A DNA stretch of 64,000 nt from Corallococcus coralloides DSM 2259. GTDB taxonomy: Bacteria; Myxococcota; Myxococcia; Myxococcales; Myxococcaceae. Each line of letters opens with the position of its first letter. The first letter of the stretch is position 1. The position numbers and the translations under genes were made by a program. Location: assembly GCF_000255295.1 (NCBI RefSeq), contig NC_017030.1, forward strand, positions 8,406,328 to 8,470,327. Reading direction: 5' to 3'. Positions 33,939 to 43,311 of this stretch are shown here, in pieces. Under the pieces are notes generated by a model that ran no database searches, had not been told where the DNA came from, and saw only the letters and a program-made list of their open reading frames with translations.

Positions 33939-35441
33939 CTAGATCCGGCGCCAGAGGATGTCCCCTCCGGGTCCGGCGACGGCGTGCCCTTCCGTGCCGA
34001 CGGGCTCCTCCTTCCCGTCGCACAGGAAGTCGATGCCCGCGGTGTCCTGCGCCGGGACCTTCGCCAGGAAGCGCTCACCGGAGGCCCCGCGCCCGACGAT
34101 GACGCCGAACCTCGGGCTGCCGTCGCGTTCGTACAGCACCGTGTACGTCTCGATGCGGCCGGGGCCCATGAAGTCCTCCACGAACGGAGGGACCGGGCCG
34201 CGCGCGGCGTCCGCTTCCGCCTGATGCTCGAAGGACTGGGGCAGTGTTCCAGCGGGCGGTGGTTCGCGCGTGAGCACGAGACTGTGGTTGTACGTCGCGA
34301 AGCCGCCGTTGCCGAAGAGCAGGCCATGGCGTCCCTGCTCGCGCAGCCGCTGCACCATGCTGACCACCACGTGGCTCATGTAGTTGGCGATGGGGCCACC
34401 GCCGAACGTGAGGCCGCCGAACACGGTGGCGGACTTCTCCAGCGGCCAGCCCAACACGCGGCGCGCCATCTTCGGCACGCACGGGAAGCAGCTGTAGAGT
34501 TCCACGAAGTCGAGCATGTCGACGGTCAACCCATTCAGCTCCAGCGTGCGGCGCAGCGACACGGCCATGCTCGGTGAGCTTGCATAGCCATCGCGCGCGA
34601 GGAAGTCCTCCGGCTCATGCGCCGCCGCGCCCCGGCCCACGTACACGAGGCGGTCCTCCGGCACTCCGCGCGCGAGCGCATTCGCCAGGCTGGTGACAAG
34701 GAATCCCGCGCCCTGGTTGACGGCGCTGTTCGCCACCATCCGCTTCCAGTACGGAAACGCGATGGGCCGGTTGGACGGCGAGGGCGTGACAATCTCGTCC
34801 ACGGACAATGGCTCGCGGATCCACGCCCCCGGATTGCCCGCCGCGACCTGCGAGAACCGCGACCAGATTTCGCCACTCTCCCGCTGCGCCTCCGCCAATG
34901 TCTGCCCATACGCGGCACGGCCCGCGTTCTCATAGAGGGGATAGACGTCGACCGGCGAGTTGAGGCCGTAGCGCTTCCGGTAGGCCGCGTGCGCCTGGAC
35001 GCCAATGCGGGTCGCTGCGTTGTGCGCGGAGGGTGCATCTCCCGCCGCCAGCGCCGCGCGCCGGGCCGCCGTGCGCAGGGCCTCACCGCCCACGACCGCC
35101 GCGACCTCCACCGCCCCGGAGGCGATGCGGTTGGCGGCCTCATGGAGCAGCCGCACCGGGCTGTCCCCGTTGGCCTCCGCCGTCTGTTCATGAAGGCGCG
35201 GCCGGGCGCCCAGCCGCTCCGCCAGCGCGAGCGGCAACGGCCCCATCTGCTGGAACGAGAGCTGATCCACCACCGCCAGCGAATCCAGCCGGGAGAGCCA
35301 CCCACCGCCTGCATCCGCGTCCGCCGCTCGCAGCGCGGCCTCCATCAAGCCCAGTGAATCCAGGCCCCGCAGCGGATCCTCCGGCCGGTCGTTGATCTGC
35401 CCCACGCCCACGATGACGGGAATCCGGTTCGCGTCCTTCAT
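33939..35441 (-). CDS. Thiolase-like acetyl-CoA acetyltransferase
   Basis: A 500-aa thiolase-superfamily protein of the SCP-x-like branch. The N-terminus PVIVGVGQINDRPEDPL, the region EVAAVVGGEALRTAARRA, and the C-terminal VELYSCFPCVPKMARR and FGGGPIANYMSHVV match this group. The nucleophile position lacks the classical Cys motif of degradative thiolases, so acyl transfer is not certain. A carboxyl extension of ~110 residues (YTVLYERDGSPRFGVIVGRG) is an OB-like tail common in this branch. GGAGG lies upstream of the ATG at 35441. It is divergent from DUF2239 across the palindromic operator. A decayed copy of its tail lies at 25574. Confidence 0.82.
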   Translation of the reverse strand: MKDANRIPVIVGVGQINDRPEDPLRGLDSLGLMEAALRAADADAGGGWLSRLDSLAVVDQLSFQQMGPLPLALAERLGARPRLHEQTAEANGDSPVRLLHEAANRIASGAVEVAAVVGGEALRTAARRAALAAGDAPSAHNAATRIGVQAHAAYRKRYGLNSPVDVYPLYENAGRAAYGQTLAEAQRESGEIWSRFSQVAAGNPGAWIREPLSVDEIVTPSPSNRPIAFPYWKRMVANSAVNQGAGFLVTSLANALARGVPEDRLVYVGRGAAAHEPEDFLARDGYASSPSMAVSLRRTLELNGLTVDMLDFVELYSCFPCVPKMARRVLGWPLEKSATVFGGLTFGGGPIANYMSHVVVSMVQRLREQGRHGLLFGNGGFATYNHSLVLTREPPPAGTLPQSFEHQAEADAARGPVPPFVEDFMGPGRIETYTVLYERDGSPRFGVIVGRGASGERFLAKVPAQDTAGIDFLCDGKEEPVGTEGHAVAGPGGDILWRRI

Positions 35442-35494
35442 GCCTCGCCTCCTGACCGACCTGCTCCCACGGCCAGCCATCCCGGTCAACGCGC

Positions 35495-35543
35495 GGATAT
35501 TATCCGGGTAGAATTGACGCCCATTTCTACCCGGGTAATATCC
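35495..35543 (+). promoter_or_regulatory. Palindromic operator overlapping a promoter (DUF2239 operon)
   Basis: Two 19-bp inverted arms, GGATATTATCCGGGTAGAA at 35495-35513 and TTCTACCCGGGTAATATCC at 35525-35543, match at 18 of 19 positions around an 11-bp spacer. The spacer begins with TTGACG (-35, 35514-35519), and TAATAT (-10, 35536-35541) lies 16 bp further, inside the right arm. Transcription would start near 35548, one base before the ATG. A bound repressor would occlude the promoter; the divergent thiolase gene may share the control. Confidence 0.8.
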
Positions 35544-35548
35544 CCGGC

Positions 35549-36142
35549 ATGCCTTCGCCTTCCGTCACCTGGACCGCCTTCGCCGGCCAGCGCCTGCTTG
35601 CCTCTGGCCCACCGGCCGAGGTCATCACCGCCGCCAAGGGTGCACTCGACGCGGGCGAGCATGAATCGCTGCTGCTGTTCGACGACGCCACGGGCCGGAC
35701 GGTGGACTTCCACCTGCGCGGCACGCTGGAGGAGGTGCTCGCCCGGCTCCAACCCACGCCGGACCCGGCCGCCGAGTCCTCCGAGCCCCGAGGCCCCGGC
35801 CGCCCGAAGCTCGGCGTGGTGGCCCGAGAGGTGACGCTGCTGCCCCGCCACTGGGAGTGGTTGTCCGAGCAGCCCGGCGGCGCGTCCGTGGCCCTGCGCA
35901 AGCTGGTGGAGGCCGCTCGCGCGAACAGCGGCGACGCCGACCGTGTCCGCCGCGCCCAGGCCGCCGCGGACCGCTTCATGACCACGATGGCCGGCAACGC
36001 ACCGGGCTACGAAGAGGCCGCTCGCGCGCTCTACGCGGGCGACCGTACCCGCTTCAACAAGTGGACCCGGAGCTGGCCGGACGACATCCGCGACTGCGCC
36101 CGGAGGCTCGCGGCCCCCGCCTTCACCAAGGAGGCGCCGTGA
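35549..36142 (+). CDS. DUF2239 protein, possible ribbon-helix-helix autoregulator
   Basis: 197 aa of the DUF2239 family, with family signature GRPKLGVVAREVTLLPRHW followed by PGGASVALRKLVEAAR. The N-terminal ~70 residues (AFAGQRLLASG, LLLFDDATGRTVDFHLRGT) form a beta domain. The central signature reads as strand-helix-helix: REVTLLP (strand), RHWEWLSEQ (helix), GASVALRKLVEAAR (helix), like ribbon-helix-helix DNA-binding proteins. This is inference, since the family has no established function. It is the first gene of an operon: its TGA overlaps the GTG of the oxidoreductase. No ribosome-binding site precedes it, consistent with a leaderless mRNA. Confidence 0.85.
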   Translation: MPSPSVTWTAFAGQRLLASGPPAEVITAAKGALDAGEHESLLLFDDATGRTVDFHLRGTLEEVLARLQPTPDPAAESSEPRGPGRPKLGVVAREVTLLPRHWEWLSEQPGGASVALRKLVEAARANSGDADRVRRAQAAADRFMTTMAGNAPGYEEAARALYAGDRTRFNKWTRSWPDDIRDCARRLAAPAFTKEAP

Positions 36143-37152
36143 ACCACCAGTGGGTGCTGAAGTCGCGTCCCCACGATGAAGTCTCCGATGCCTGCTTCGA
36201 ATGGCGCCGGACGTCCATCCCCACTCCAGGTCCCGGAGAAGCGCTGGTGCGCGTCGTCTGGCTCGCCATCGACCCCACCCAGCGCACGTGGCTCAATCCC
36301 CACGCGACCTACATCCGGCCCGTCGAGCTCGGCGAGGTCATGCGCGGTGCAGGTGTCGGACAGGTCATCGCGTCCCGCTCCGAGCGGCTGGCCGTGGGCG
36401 ACTGGGTGACGGGCATGACGGGCTGGCAGGAGTATGCGCTGGCCGGTGACGCGGGCCTCTTCGGCTTCAACAAGGTGCCGGACGGCATCGACCCCAGGGC
36501 CATGCTGAACCTCTACGGCGCCAGCGGGCTGACCGCGTGGATTGGCATGACGGACGTGGGCCGCGCGGCCCCAGGAGAGACCGTCCTGGTCTCCGGCGCG
36601 GCAGGCAGCGTGGGCTCCATCGCCGGACAGGTGGCGCGGCTCCGAGGCTGCCGCGTCATCGGCATCGCGGGCGGAGCGCACAAGGCCGACCAGGTCACCC
36701 GCGTCGCCCGGTTCGACGCCTGCATCGACTACAAGTCCGAGGACGTCCGGACACGCCTCCAGGCGCTGGCGCCCAAGGGTGTGGATGTCTTCTTCGACAA
36801 CGTGGGCGGGCCCATCCTGGAGGCGGCGCTGGACCACCTGGCGGTGCGTGCCCGCGTGGTGCTCTGCGGCGCCGTCTCCTCCGGCTACAAGGACCGTGAC
36901 TACGGCGCCACGCCTCGCAACTACATGCAGCTGGCCTTCCAGCGGGCACGCATGGAGGGCTTCATCTTCCTGGACCATGTCCCCCGCTTCCCCGAGGCCT
37001 TCCGGGAGCTGTCCACCTGGGCGGCCCGGGGGGAGCTCGTCCTGACGGAGACCATCGCCGAGGGACTGGAGCAGGCGCCGTCCGCCCTGCGCGGCTTGTT
37101 CGAGGGCCGCAACCTGGGCAAGCAGCTGGTCCGCGTCGCGGCCCCTGGCTGA
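36139..37152 (+). CDS. NADP-dependent MDR oxidoreductase (CurA/leukotriene-reductase-like)
   Basis: A 337-aa medium-chain reductase without zinc ligands. The N-terminal GroES-like part (EALVRVVWLAIDPTQRTWL, VMRGAGVGQVIAS) and the Rossmann motif VLVSGAAGSVGSIAGQVARL place it with NADP-dependent alkenal/2-enone reductases (CurA, prostaglandin reductase). KGVDVFFDNVGGPILEAAL and YMQLAFQRARMEGFIFLDH complete the pattern. It begins with GTG inside the DUF2239 stop (GTGA), so the two are co-translated and co-regulated. It likely reduces reactive alpha,beta-unsaturated carbonyls. Whether DUF2239 senses such compounds is a guess. Confidence 0.9.
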   Translation: MNHQWVLKSRPHDEVSDACFEWRRTSIPTPGPGEALVRVVWLAIDPTQRTWLNPHATYIRPVELGEVMRGAGVGQVIASRSERLAVGDWVTGMTGWQEYALAGDAGLFGFNKVPDGIDPRAMLNLYGASGLTAWIGMTDVGRAAPGETVLVSGAAGSVGSIAGQVARLRGCRVIGIAGGAHKADQVTRVARFDACIDYKSEDVRTRLQALAPKGVDVFFDNVGGPILEAALDHLAVRARVVLCGAVSSGYKDRDYGATPRNYMQLAFQRARMEGFIFLDHVPRFPEAFRELSTWAARGELVLTETIAEGLEQAPSALRGLFEGRNLGKQLVRVAAPG

Positions 37153-37195
37153 GCGCGGTAGCCTGTCACCTTCCACCTCACGCACGGAGCCGCGG

Positions 37196-37636
37196 ATGAA
37201 ACTCCAGACCACGCTGACCACCGTTCTCGCCCTCGCCACGGGCGCCGCGGAAGCCCGAGACCCCGCGCAGGACGAGCGCGAGCTGCTCAAGGTCGAGGCC
37301 GCGCTCTGCCGCGCCTTCGAGACCGGCGACGTCGCCACGCTGCGCAAGAGCCTGGACGCGCGCTTCACGCTCACCGACTCCAAGGGCACGGTGACGGACC
37401 TGGAGCAGAACCTCGCGGAAGTGGCGAAGAAGGACCCCGTCTACGAGGTCTTCCGCAACCACCACCAGAAGATCCGCCTGTATGGCGACGCCGCGGTCGT
37501 CACCGGCATCACCACCCTCAAGGGTCACTCCGGCAAGACGCAGTTCGAAGGCGACTTCCAGTTCACCGACACCTGGGTCTACCGCGATGGCCAGTGGAAG
37601 CTCGCCGCGAGCCACGCGACCCGGCTGTCGAAGTGA
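37196..37636 (+). CDS. Exported NTF2-like (DUF4440/SnoaL-type) protein
   Basis: 146 aa with a weak signal peptide (KLQTTLTTVLALATGAAEA). The mature ~125 residues have the NTF2-like cone fold pattern: ELLKVEAALCRAFETGDVAT, LDARFTLTDSKGTVTDLEQ, IRLYGDAAVVTGITTLKG and FTDTWVYRDGQWKLAASHAT. It is typical of DUF4440 ketosteroid-isomerase-like proteins with mostly unknown substrates. GGAG lies 7 bp before the ATG. It converges with the MocR gene. Confidence 0.82.
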   Translation: MKLQTTLTTVLALATGAAEARDPAQDERELLKVEAALCRAFETGDVATLRKSLDARFTLTDSKGTVTDLEQNLAEVAKKDPVYEVFRNHHQKIRLYGDAAVVTGITTLKGHSGKTQFEGDFQFTDTWVYRDGQWKLAASHATRLSK

Positions 37637-37646
37637 CAGGCGTTGC

Positions 37647-39089
37647 TCAATCCCTCGTCATTCCCGCCACAGTTCCGAGACACGCTCCCAGCCGCTTCAT
37701 TCCTTCTGGAATGCGCGCGGCGGGAATGCCGCCATAGCCCAACACCAGCCCTGGCCGGGCGCGCGGTCCCATGAAGTAACGCGACAGGGTGATGAGCCCG
37801 ACGCCCGCCGCCCGGGCCCGGGCCACCGTCTCCCGCTCCAACGCCACGCCCCCTCGCCGGAACGTCGCGCTCAGGTGCAGGCCCGCCACGGAGGGCACCA
37901 CCTGGAGCCAGTCGCCGCAGTGGCGCGAAAGCCCCTCCGCCACGCGCGCGTGCCGCGCCTCGTAGTCCCGCCGCATCTTGCGGATGTGCCGCGCCAGCAG
38001 CCCGCTGTCGATGAACCGCGCGAGCGCGGCCTGCTCCGGCACCGGGCTGTGCCAGTCCATCACGCGCCGGGCCCACCGCAGCTCCCGCTGGAGCGACGGC
38101 GGCGCGACGAGGAACCCCATCCGCAGCATGGGGACCATCACCTTCGAGAACGAGCCCACGTAGAGCACCCGCCCGGAGCGGTCCATCCCATGCAGCGTCT
38201 CCAGGGGCCGGCCGCCAAAGCGGAACTCGCTGTCGTAGTCGTCTTCAATCACCACCGCGTCCCGCCGCTTCGCCCACTCCAGCAGCGCCACCCGGCGCGC
38301 GGGCGACATGGGCATGCCCAGCGGGAACTGGTGCGACGGCGTGACGTAGACGAGCCGCGCGGTGTCCGGCAGCGCCGCCACGTCCAGCCCCTCCGCGTCC
38401 ACCGGAACGGGCACGACGCGCGCCCCCAGCGACTGGAACACCTGCCGCGCGGGCGGATAGCCCGGCTCCTCCATGGCGACGCAGTCCCCCGGCTCGATGA
38501 GCACCCGGCCCACGAGATCCAACGCCTGCTGCGCGCCATTGGTGATGAACACGTCGTCCACCTCCGCGCGCACGCCCCGCGAGACGCCTACGTGCCGAGC
38601 CACCGCCTCCCGCAGCCCCCGGTGTCCGGCAGCGTCCACGTAGCCCCCGGACACCGTGGCGGACCGCAGCTGGCGCGCCACCAGCCTGCGCCAGGACTCG
38701 AAGGGGAAGCCCGAGACGTCCGGGCTGCCCACCCCGAAGTCATACGCGGCGGGGGCGAGCGGCGCGGGCAGGTCCGGCAGTGAGCGCCAGAAGGCCCGGG
38801 CGCGCAGCGGCACCTGCGCCTCCCGCCCTGCCCTGCCGCGCGGCCGGGATGCCTCCCCCTGGACGAAGCTCCCCGCTCGCGTGCGCCCCGCGATGAGGCC
38901 CTCGGCGGTGAGCCATTCATACGCCACGCCCACGGTGTTGCGCGCCACGTCCAGGCGCAGGGCCAGCTCGCGCGTGGGCGGCAATCGCTCCCCGCGTCGC
39001 AGGCGCCCGTCGAGGATGGCCGCGCGCAGCCCCCGGTAGATCTGCCCGGCCAGGTCCCGGCGTCCCCGGAGCTCCACATGGAAGTCCAT
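37647..39089 (-). CDS. MocR-family PLP-dependent transcriptional regulator
   Basis: 480 aa. Residues ~5-75 form a GntR winged helix (DLAGQIYRGLRAAILDGRL, GERLPPTRELALRLDVARN). A linker leads to a class I aminotransferase-like domain (residues ~110-480) with the NGAQQALDLVGRVL and VIEDDYDSEFRFGG motifs, and the PLP Lys in VGSFSKVMVPMLRMGF. MocR proteins use PLP and an amino-acid ligand as effector, not for catalysis. Start at 39089 with GGGAG upstream. It is divergent from a cupin gene at 39173, which is probably its target. Confidence 0.92.
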   Translation of the reverse strand: MDFHVELRGRRDLAGQIYRGLRAAILDGRLRRGERLPPTRELALRLDVARNTVGVAYEWLTAEGLIAGRTRAGSFVQGEASRPRGRAGREAQVPLRARAFWRSLPDLPAPLAPAAYDFGVGSPDVSGFPFESWRRLVARQLRSATVSGGYVDAAGHRGLREAVARHVGVSRGVRAEVDDVFITNGAQQALDLVGRVLIEPGDCVAMEEPGYPPARQVFQSLGARVVPVPVDAEGLDVAALPDTARLVYVTPSHQFPLGMPMSPARRVALLEWAKRRDAVVIEDDYDSEFRFGGRPLETLHGMDRSGRVLYVGSFSKVMVPMLRMGFLVAPPSLQRELRWARRVMDWHSPVPEQAALARFIDSGLLARHIRKMRRDYEARHARVAEGLSRHCGDWLQVVPSVAGLHLSATFRRGGVALERETVARARAAGVGLITLSRYFMGPRARPGLVLGYGGIPAARIPEGMKRLGACLGTVAGMTRD

Positions 39090-39106
39090 GCCGCATGCTC
39101 CCACGG

Positions 39107-39117
39107 ATTGGCCCAAT
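39107..39117. promoter_or_regulatory. ATTGG-C-CCAAT palindrome in the MocR/cupin intergenic region
   Basis: A short perfect inverted repeat with a 1-bp centre sits between the divergent MocR regulator and cupin genes, 18 bp from the regulator start. It may be part of the MocR binding site, although MocR proteins often use direct repeats. Confidence 0.35.
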
Positions 39118-39172
39118 GGAATTCGTCAATCCTGGCCCTGTCACCGGGCCAGCGGAGGGCCATCCTGCCGGC

Positions 39173-39628
39173 ATGACCCATTCCACCTATGCCTCCCACC
39201 CCGTCGACTCCGAACGCATGCCGTGGATCCCCATGGGCCGGCCCGGGCTCGCGTTCAAGCCGCTGCGCTTCTTCCGCGACGGCAGCGGCTGGATGTACCT
39301 CTTCCGCCTGGAGCCCGGCACCCTCATCCCCCGGCACCGCCACCTCGGCGAGTCGCACGCCTTCAACATCTCCGGGCGCCGCCAGCTGCTCGACACCGGC
39401 GAGGTGATTGGCCCGGGCACGTATGTCTATGAGCCGCCCGGCAACGTCGACAGCTGGCAGGTCGTGGGCGACGAACCCCTGGTTCTGCACATCACCGTGA
39501 AGGGCGGCATCGAATACCTGGGCGACGACGGCCAGGTCCTCAGGAGCGTGAGCCCCGCGGAGCGGCTGGAGACGTACCGCCGCTGGTGCCAGGAGCACGG
39601 CGTGGAGGCGCTCGCCACCATCGAGTGA
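39173..39628 (+). CDS. Cupin-domain protein, dihydroxyacetophenone dioxygenase type
   Basis: 151 aa. A single cupin barrel: motif 1 has GTLIPRHRHLGESHAF with three His and a Glu as metal ligands, and motif 2 has DEPLVLHITVKGG with the fourth His. The segment PWIPMGRPGLAFKPLRFF and the tail YRRWCQEHGVEALATIE fit the 2,4'-dihydroxyacetophenone dioxygenase family; the true substrate is unknown. The start at 39173 gives MTHSTYASHP; an earlier ATG at 39095 lies inside the MocR regulatory region. It is likely controlled by the divergent MocR gene. Confidence 0.85.
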   Translation: MTHSTYASHPVDSERMPWIPMGRPGLAFKPLRFFRDGSGWMYLFRLEPGTLIPRHRHLGESHAFNISGRRQLLDTGEVIGPGTYVYEPPGNVDSWQVVGDEPLVLHITVKGGIEYLGDDGQVLRSVSPAERLETYRRWCQEHGVEALATIE

Positions 39629-39701
39629 CGAATGCGGTTGCCCCGGCCTCCGCCCCCGGGCAGGAGGAGGCCTGGACCCCGCACCGGAAGGAAGACCGCC
39701 C

Positions 39702-40373
39702 ATGCCGCCCAGGCCCACCGCACCGCCCCAGCTCCAGTCCGCGCCCGAAGCGCTGCGCCAGTTCGTCGAGGGCCTGCTCACCCTGGACGTGGAGGAGCCC
39801 TGGGCCCAGCCCGCGGAGGTGAAGGAGACGGGCGCCGCGCCCTGGCGGCCGCCCAACGCCTACACGCTGGTGATGGGGAACCTGGACGTCGAAGGCAACG
39901 TGCTGGTGGAAGCCGCCGGGCATGACGAGGGCGTGCTCGTCGTGTTCGGCGACGTCACGTGCCGCAACCTCCTTGTCGGCGTGGGCTTCAGCTTCGTCTG
40001 CACCGGGACGCTGCGCGTGAAGGAGACGCTCGTCGCGACCTCGATGGACAGCGTGACGTACGCGGCGGGGGTGGTGGAGGCGCAGGTCGTCGACTCCGGC
40101 TCCGGCGCGTGGCTCACCCTCTTTGGAGACGCGTCCCAGCTGCACGTGAAACATCTCACGCATTACGTGATGAACGGCCGCAAGGTCATCAAGTCGCAGC
40201 ACCCTCCCGACCTGCGCACGCTTGTCGTTCCAGAGGTCCTCGACCTGGAGGAATGGGATTCCCTCTCCGCGGAGGAGCAGGCGGATGAGGACCCGAAGGT
40301 CATCATCAAGCTGGACGCGCGAGCGGCCCACGAGCGCCTGGCCCGGGGCGAGAGCCTCTTCCTCTCGCCCTGA
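39702..40373 (+). CDS. Polymer-forming-like beta-helix protein of unknown function
   Basis: A 223-aa soluble protein. Residues ~50-140 are short repeated strands: YTLVMGNLDVEGNVLVE, GVLVVFGDVTCRNLLVGV, FVCTGTLRVKETLVATS, YAAGVVEAQVVDSG. Each has a turn of the parallel beta-helix kind found in polymer-forming cytoskeletal proteins (bactofilin-like). The C-terminal 40 residues are acidic. GGAAGGA lies about 8 bp upstream of the ATG. No enzymatic site. The similarity to bactofilins is loose, so the name is tentative. Confidence 0.7.
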   Translation: MPPRPTAPPQLQSAPEALRQFVEGLLTLDVEEPWAQPAEVKETGAAPWRPPNAYTLVMGNLDVEGNVLVEAAGHDEGVLVVFGDVTCRNLLVGVGFSFVCTGTLRVKETLVATSMDSVTYAAGVVEAQVVDSGSGAWLTLFGDASQLHVKHLTHYVMNGRKVIKSQHPPDLRTLVVPEVLDLEEWDSLSAEEQADEDPKVIIKLDARAAHERLARGESLFLSP

Positions 40374-40540
40374 GAAGGCCGCCCGGCTCCAGCTTCCGGC
40401 CCGCGCGCTCCGTGCGGGCCATCCTCACATGGAATGTCAGACACGCTTGGTAGCTTGCGTACTGTCCGAGGCCGGACGGACGGACGACAGGCTTTCGCCG
40501 CCCCCCTGGCGACAAGCATTCTCACAAACCGAGGAACATC

Positions 40541-41752
40541 TTGAGACATCTTGGATTGAAGTCTTTGGCCGCCGTGTGGCTGACGTGTGCCCTGACGGGC
40601 TGTGGCGCGGAGATGGAGACGCCCACTGGAGCCCTGGAAGAGGGCGCCATTGAAGTGCCGGTGGGAGAAAACGCTGAACAGGCGCCGGTGGTGGAGAAGG
40701 GCCCGCCGCCGGAGCGGCGGCTCCAGGCGGAGGCCGTGGACTGCACCAGCACCAGCACGCTGTCCAACGGCGTGCCCTTGTCCGGCGTGGGCCAGGAGGC
40801 AGGCGCCTGGTCCTGCACGTACAAACTCACGGTTCCCACCGGGGCCACCCGCGTGGAATTCACCACCAGCGGAGGCACCGGCGACGGCGACCTGTACGTG
40901 CGCCGGGGAAGCACTCCCACGGAAGCGGCGAACGACTGCAAGTCGGCCAGTGGCTCCAACTCGGAGACCTGCGCGCTCACCGTGACATCGTCCGGGACCT
41001 ACTACGCCCGCATGTATGGCTACAGCACGTTCTCCGGCGCGACCATCACGGGCACCTACACCCTGACCACCGGTCAGCCGGGCTGCACCAGCACCAGCCC
41101 CATCTCCAACGGCTCGACCACCTACGGCCTGAGCGCGGCTCCCGGGACCTTCTCCTGCGACTACACGCTCGAGGTCCCGTCGGGGGCCACGAGCCTCACG
41201 TTCTACACGTACCTCGGCTCCGGTGGCATGGCCCACCTCTACGCGAAGCGAGGCAGCGCGCCCACCCTGTCGTCCTATGACTGCAAGGCCACCACGGGCG
41301 GAGGCAACAACCAGACGTGCACCGTCACCAGTCCCGCGGCGGGCACCTGGCATGTGCGCCTGTACAACGCGGACTCGTCCATGACGCTGACGGGTGCGGC
41401 CCTGCACGGGTCCTATGTCACCGGCGGCACGGGCAACCCGGGCACGGGCACGCTGACGAACGGCGTTGCGGTGACGGGCCTGTCGGGCGCGCAGGGGTCG
41501 TACCGCTACTGGACCATCACCGTGCCGGCCGGGAGGACCTCGCTGCTCGTGCAGACGTACTTCGGCACGGGGGACTCGGACCTCTACGTCCGCCAGGGTT
41601 CGCAGCCCACGGAGTACACGTACACCTGCAGCTCCGCCGGCACGGGTGCCACGGAGTCGTGCCTCATCAATGCCCCCACGGCGGGCGTCTACCACGTGAT
41701 GATCAAGGGCTACTCGGACTACTCCGGTCTGACGCTGAAGGCGTCCTACTGA
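40541..41752 (+). CDS. Lipoprotein with three PPC domains
   Basis: A 403-aa lipoprotein starting at TTG 40541, with GAGGA 5 bp upstream (signal LKSLAAVWLTCALTGCGAE). It holds three tandem PPC-type beta-sandwich domains of ~105 residues, each opening with C-T-S-T-S..SNG or LTNGVAVTGLSG, then WSCTYKLTVPTGATRVEF, then DGDLYVRRGSTPTEA, and ending with SGTYYARMYGYSTFSG. Domain 3 lacks the first Cys pair. Such domains often accompany secreted proteases, but none is in this gene. A hairpin follows the stop. Confidence 0.85.
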   Translation: MRHLGLKSLAAVWLTCALTGCGAEMETPTGALEEGAIEVPVGENAEQAPVVEKGPPPERRLQAEAVDCTSTSTLSNGVPLSGVGQEAGAWSCTYKLTVPTGATRVEFTTSGGTGDGDLYVRRGSTPTEAANDCKSASGSNSETCALTVTSSGTYYARMYGYSTFSGATITGTYTLTTGQPGCTSTSPISNGSTTYGLSAAPGTFSCDYTLEVPSGATSLTFYTYLGSGGMAHLYAKRGSAPTLSSYDCKATTGGGNNQTCTVTSPAAGTWHVRLYNADSSMTLTGAALHGSYVTGGTGNPGTGTLTNGVAVTGLSGAQGSYRYWTITVPAGRTSLLVQTYFGTGDSDLYVRQGSQPTEYTYTCSSAGTGATESCLINAPTAGVYHVMIKGYSDYSGLTLKASY

Positions 41753-41785
41753 AGCCGTCCCGCGAACCTGATGTGTGAAGCAGTG

Positions 41786-41821
41786 CCCGGCCCCGAGGTG
41801 ATTTCTTCCCTCGGGGCCGGG
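41786..41821 (+). terminator. Hairpin terminator after the PPC lipoprotein
   Basis: CCCGGCCCCGAGG and CCTCGGGGCCGGG form a 13-bp perfect stem with a 10-nt AT-rich loop, 34 bp after the stop and 23 bp before the sthA start. No U tract. Confidence 0.75.
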
Positions 41822-41843
41822 GTTGGGGGAACACTCCGGACCC

Positions 41844-43241
<1,398 letters not shown>

Positions 43242-43250
43242 AAACACGAA

Positions 43251-43284
43251 GGGCACCGCGGGCTCTTGAAGGCCCACGGTGCCC
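43251..43284. terminator. Bidirectional hairpin between sthA and ahcY
   Basis: GGGCACCG pairs with CGGTGCCC, extended by GGGC/GCCC after one mismatch, with a loop TCTTGAAG. It sits 10 bp after the sthA stop and 28 bp from the ahcY stop. Confidence 0.75.
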
Positions 43285-43311
43285 TGGATGTGTCAGGTCA
43301 GGACGCGCCGC

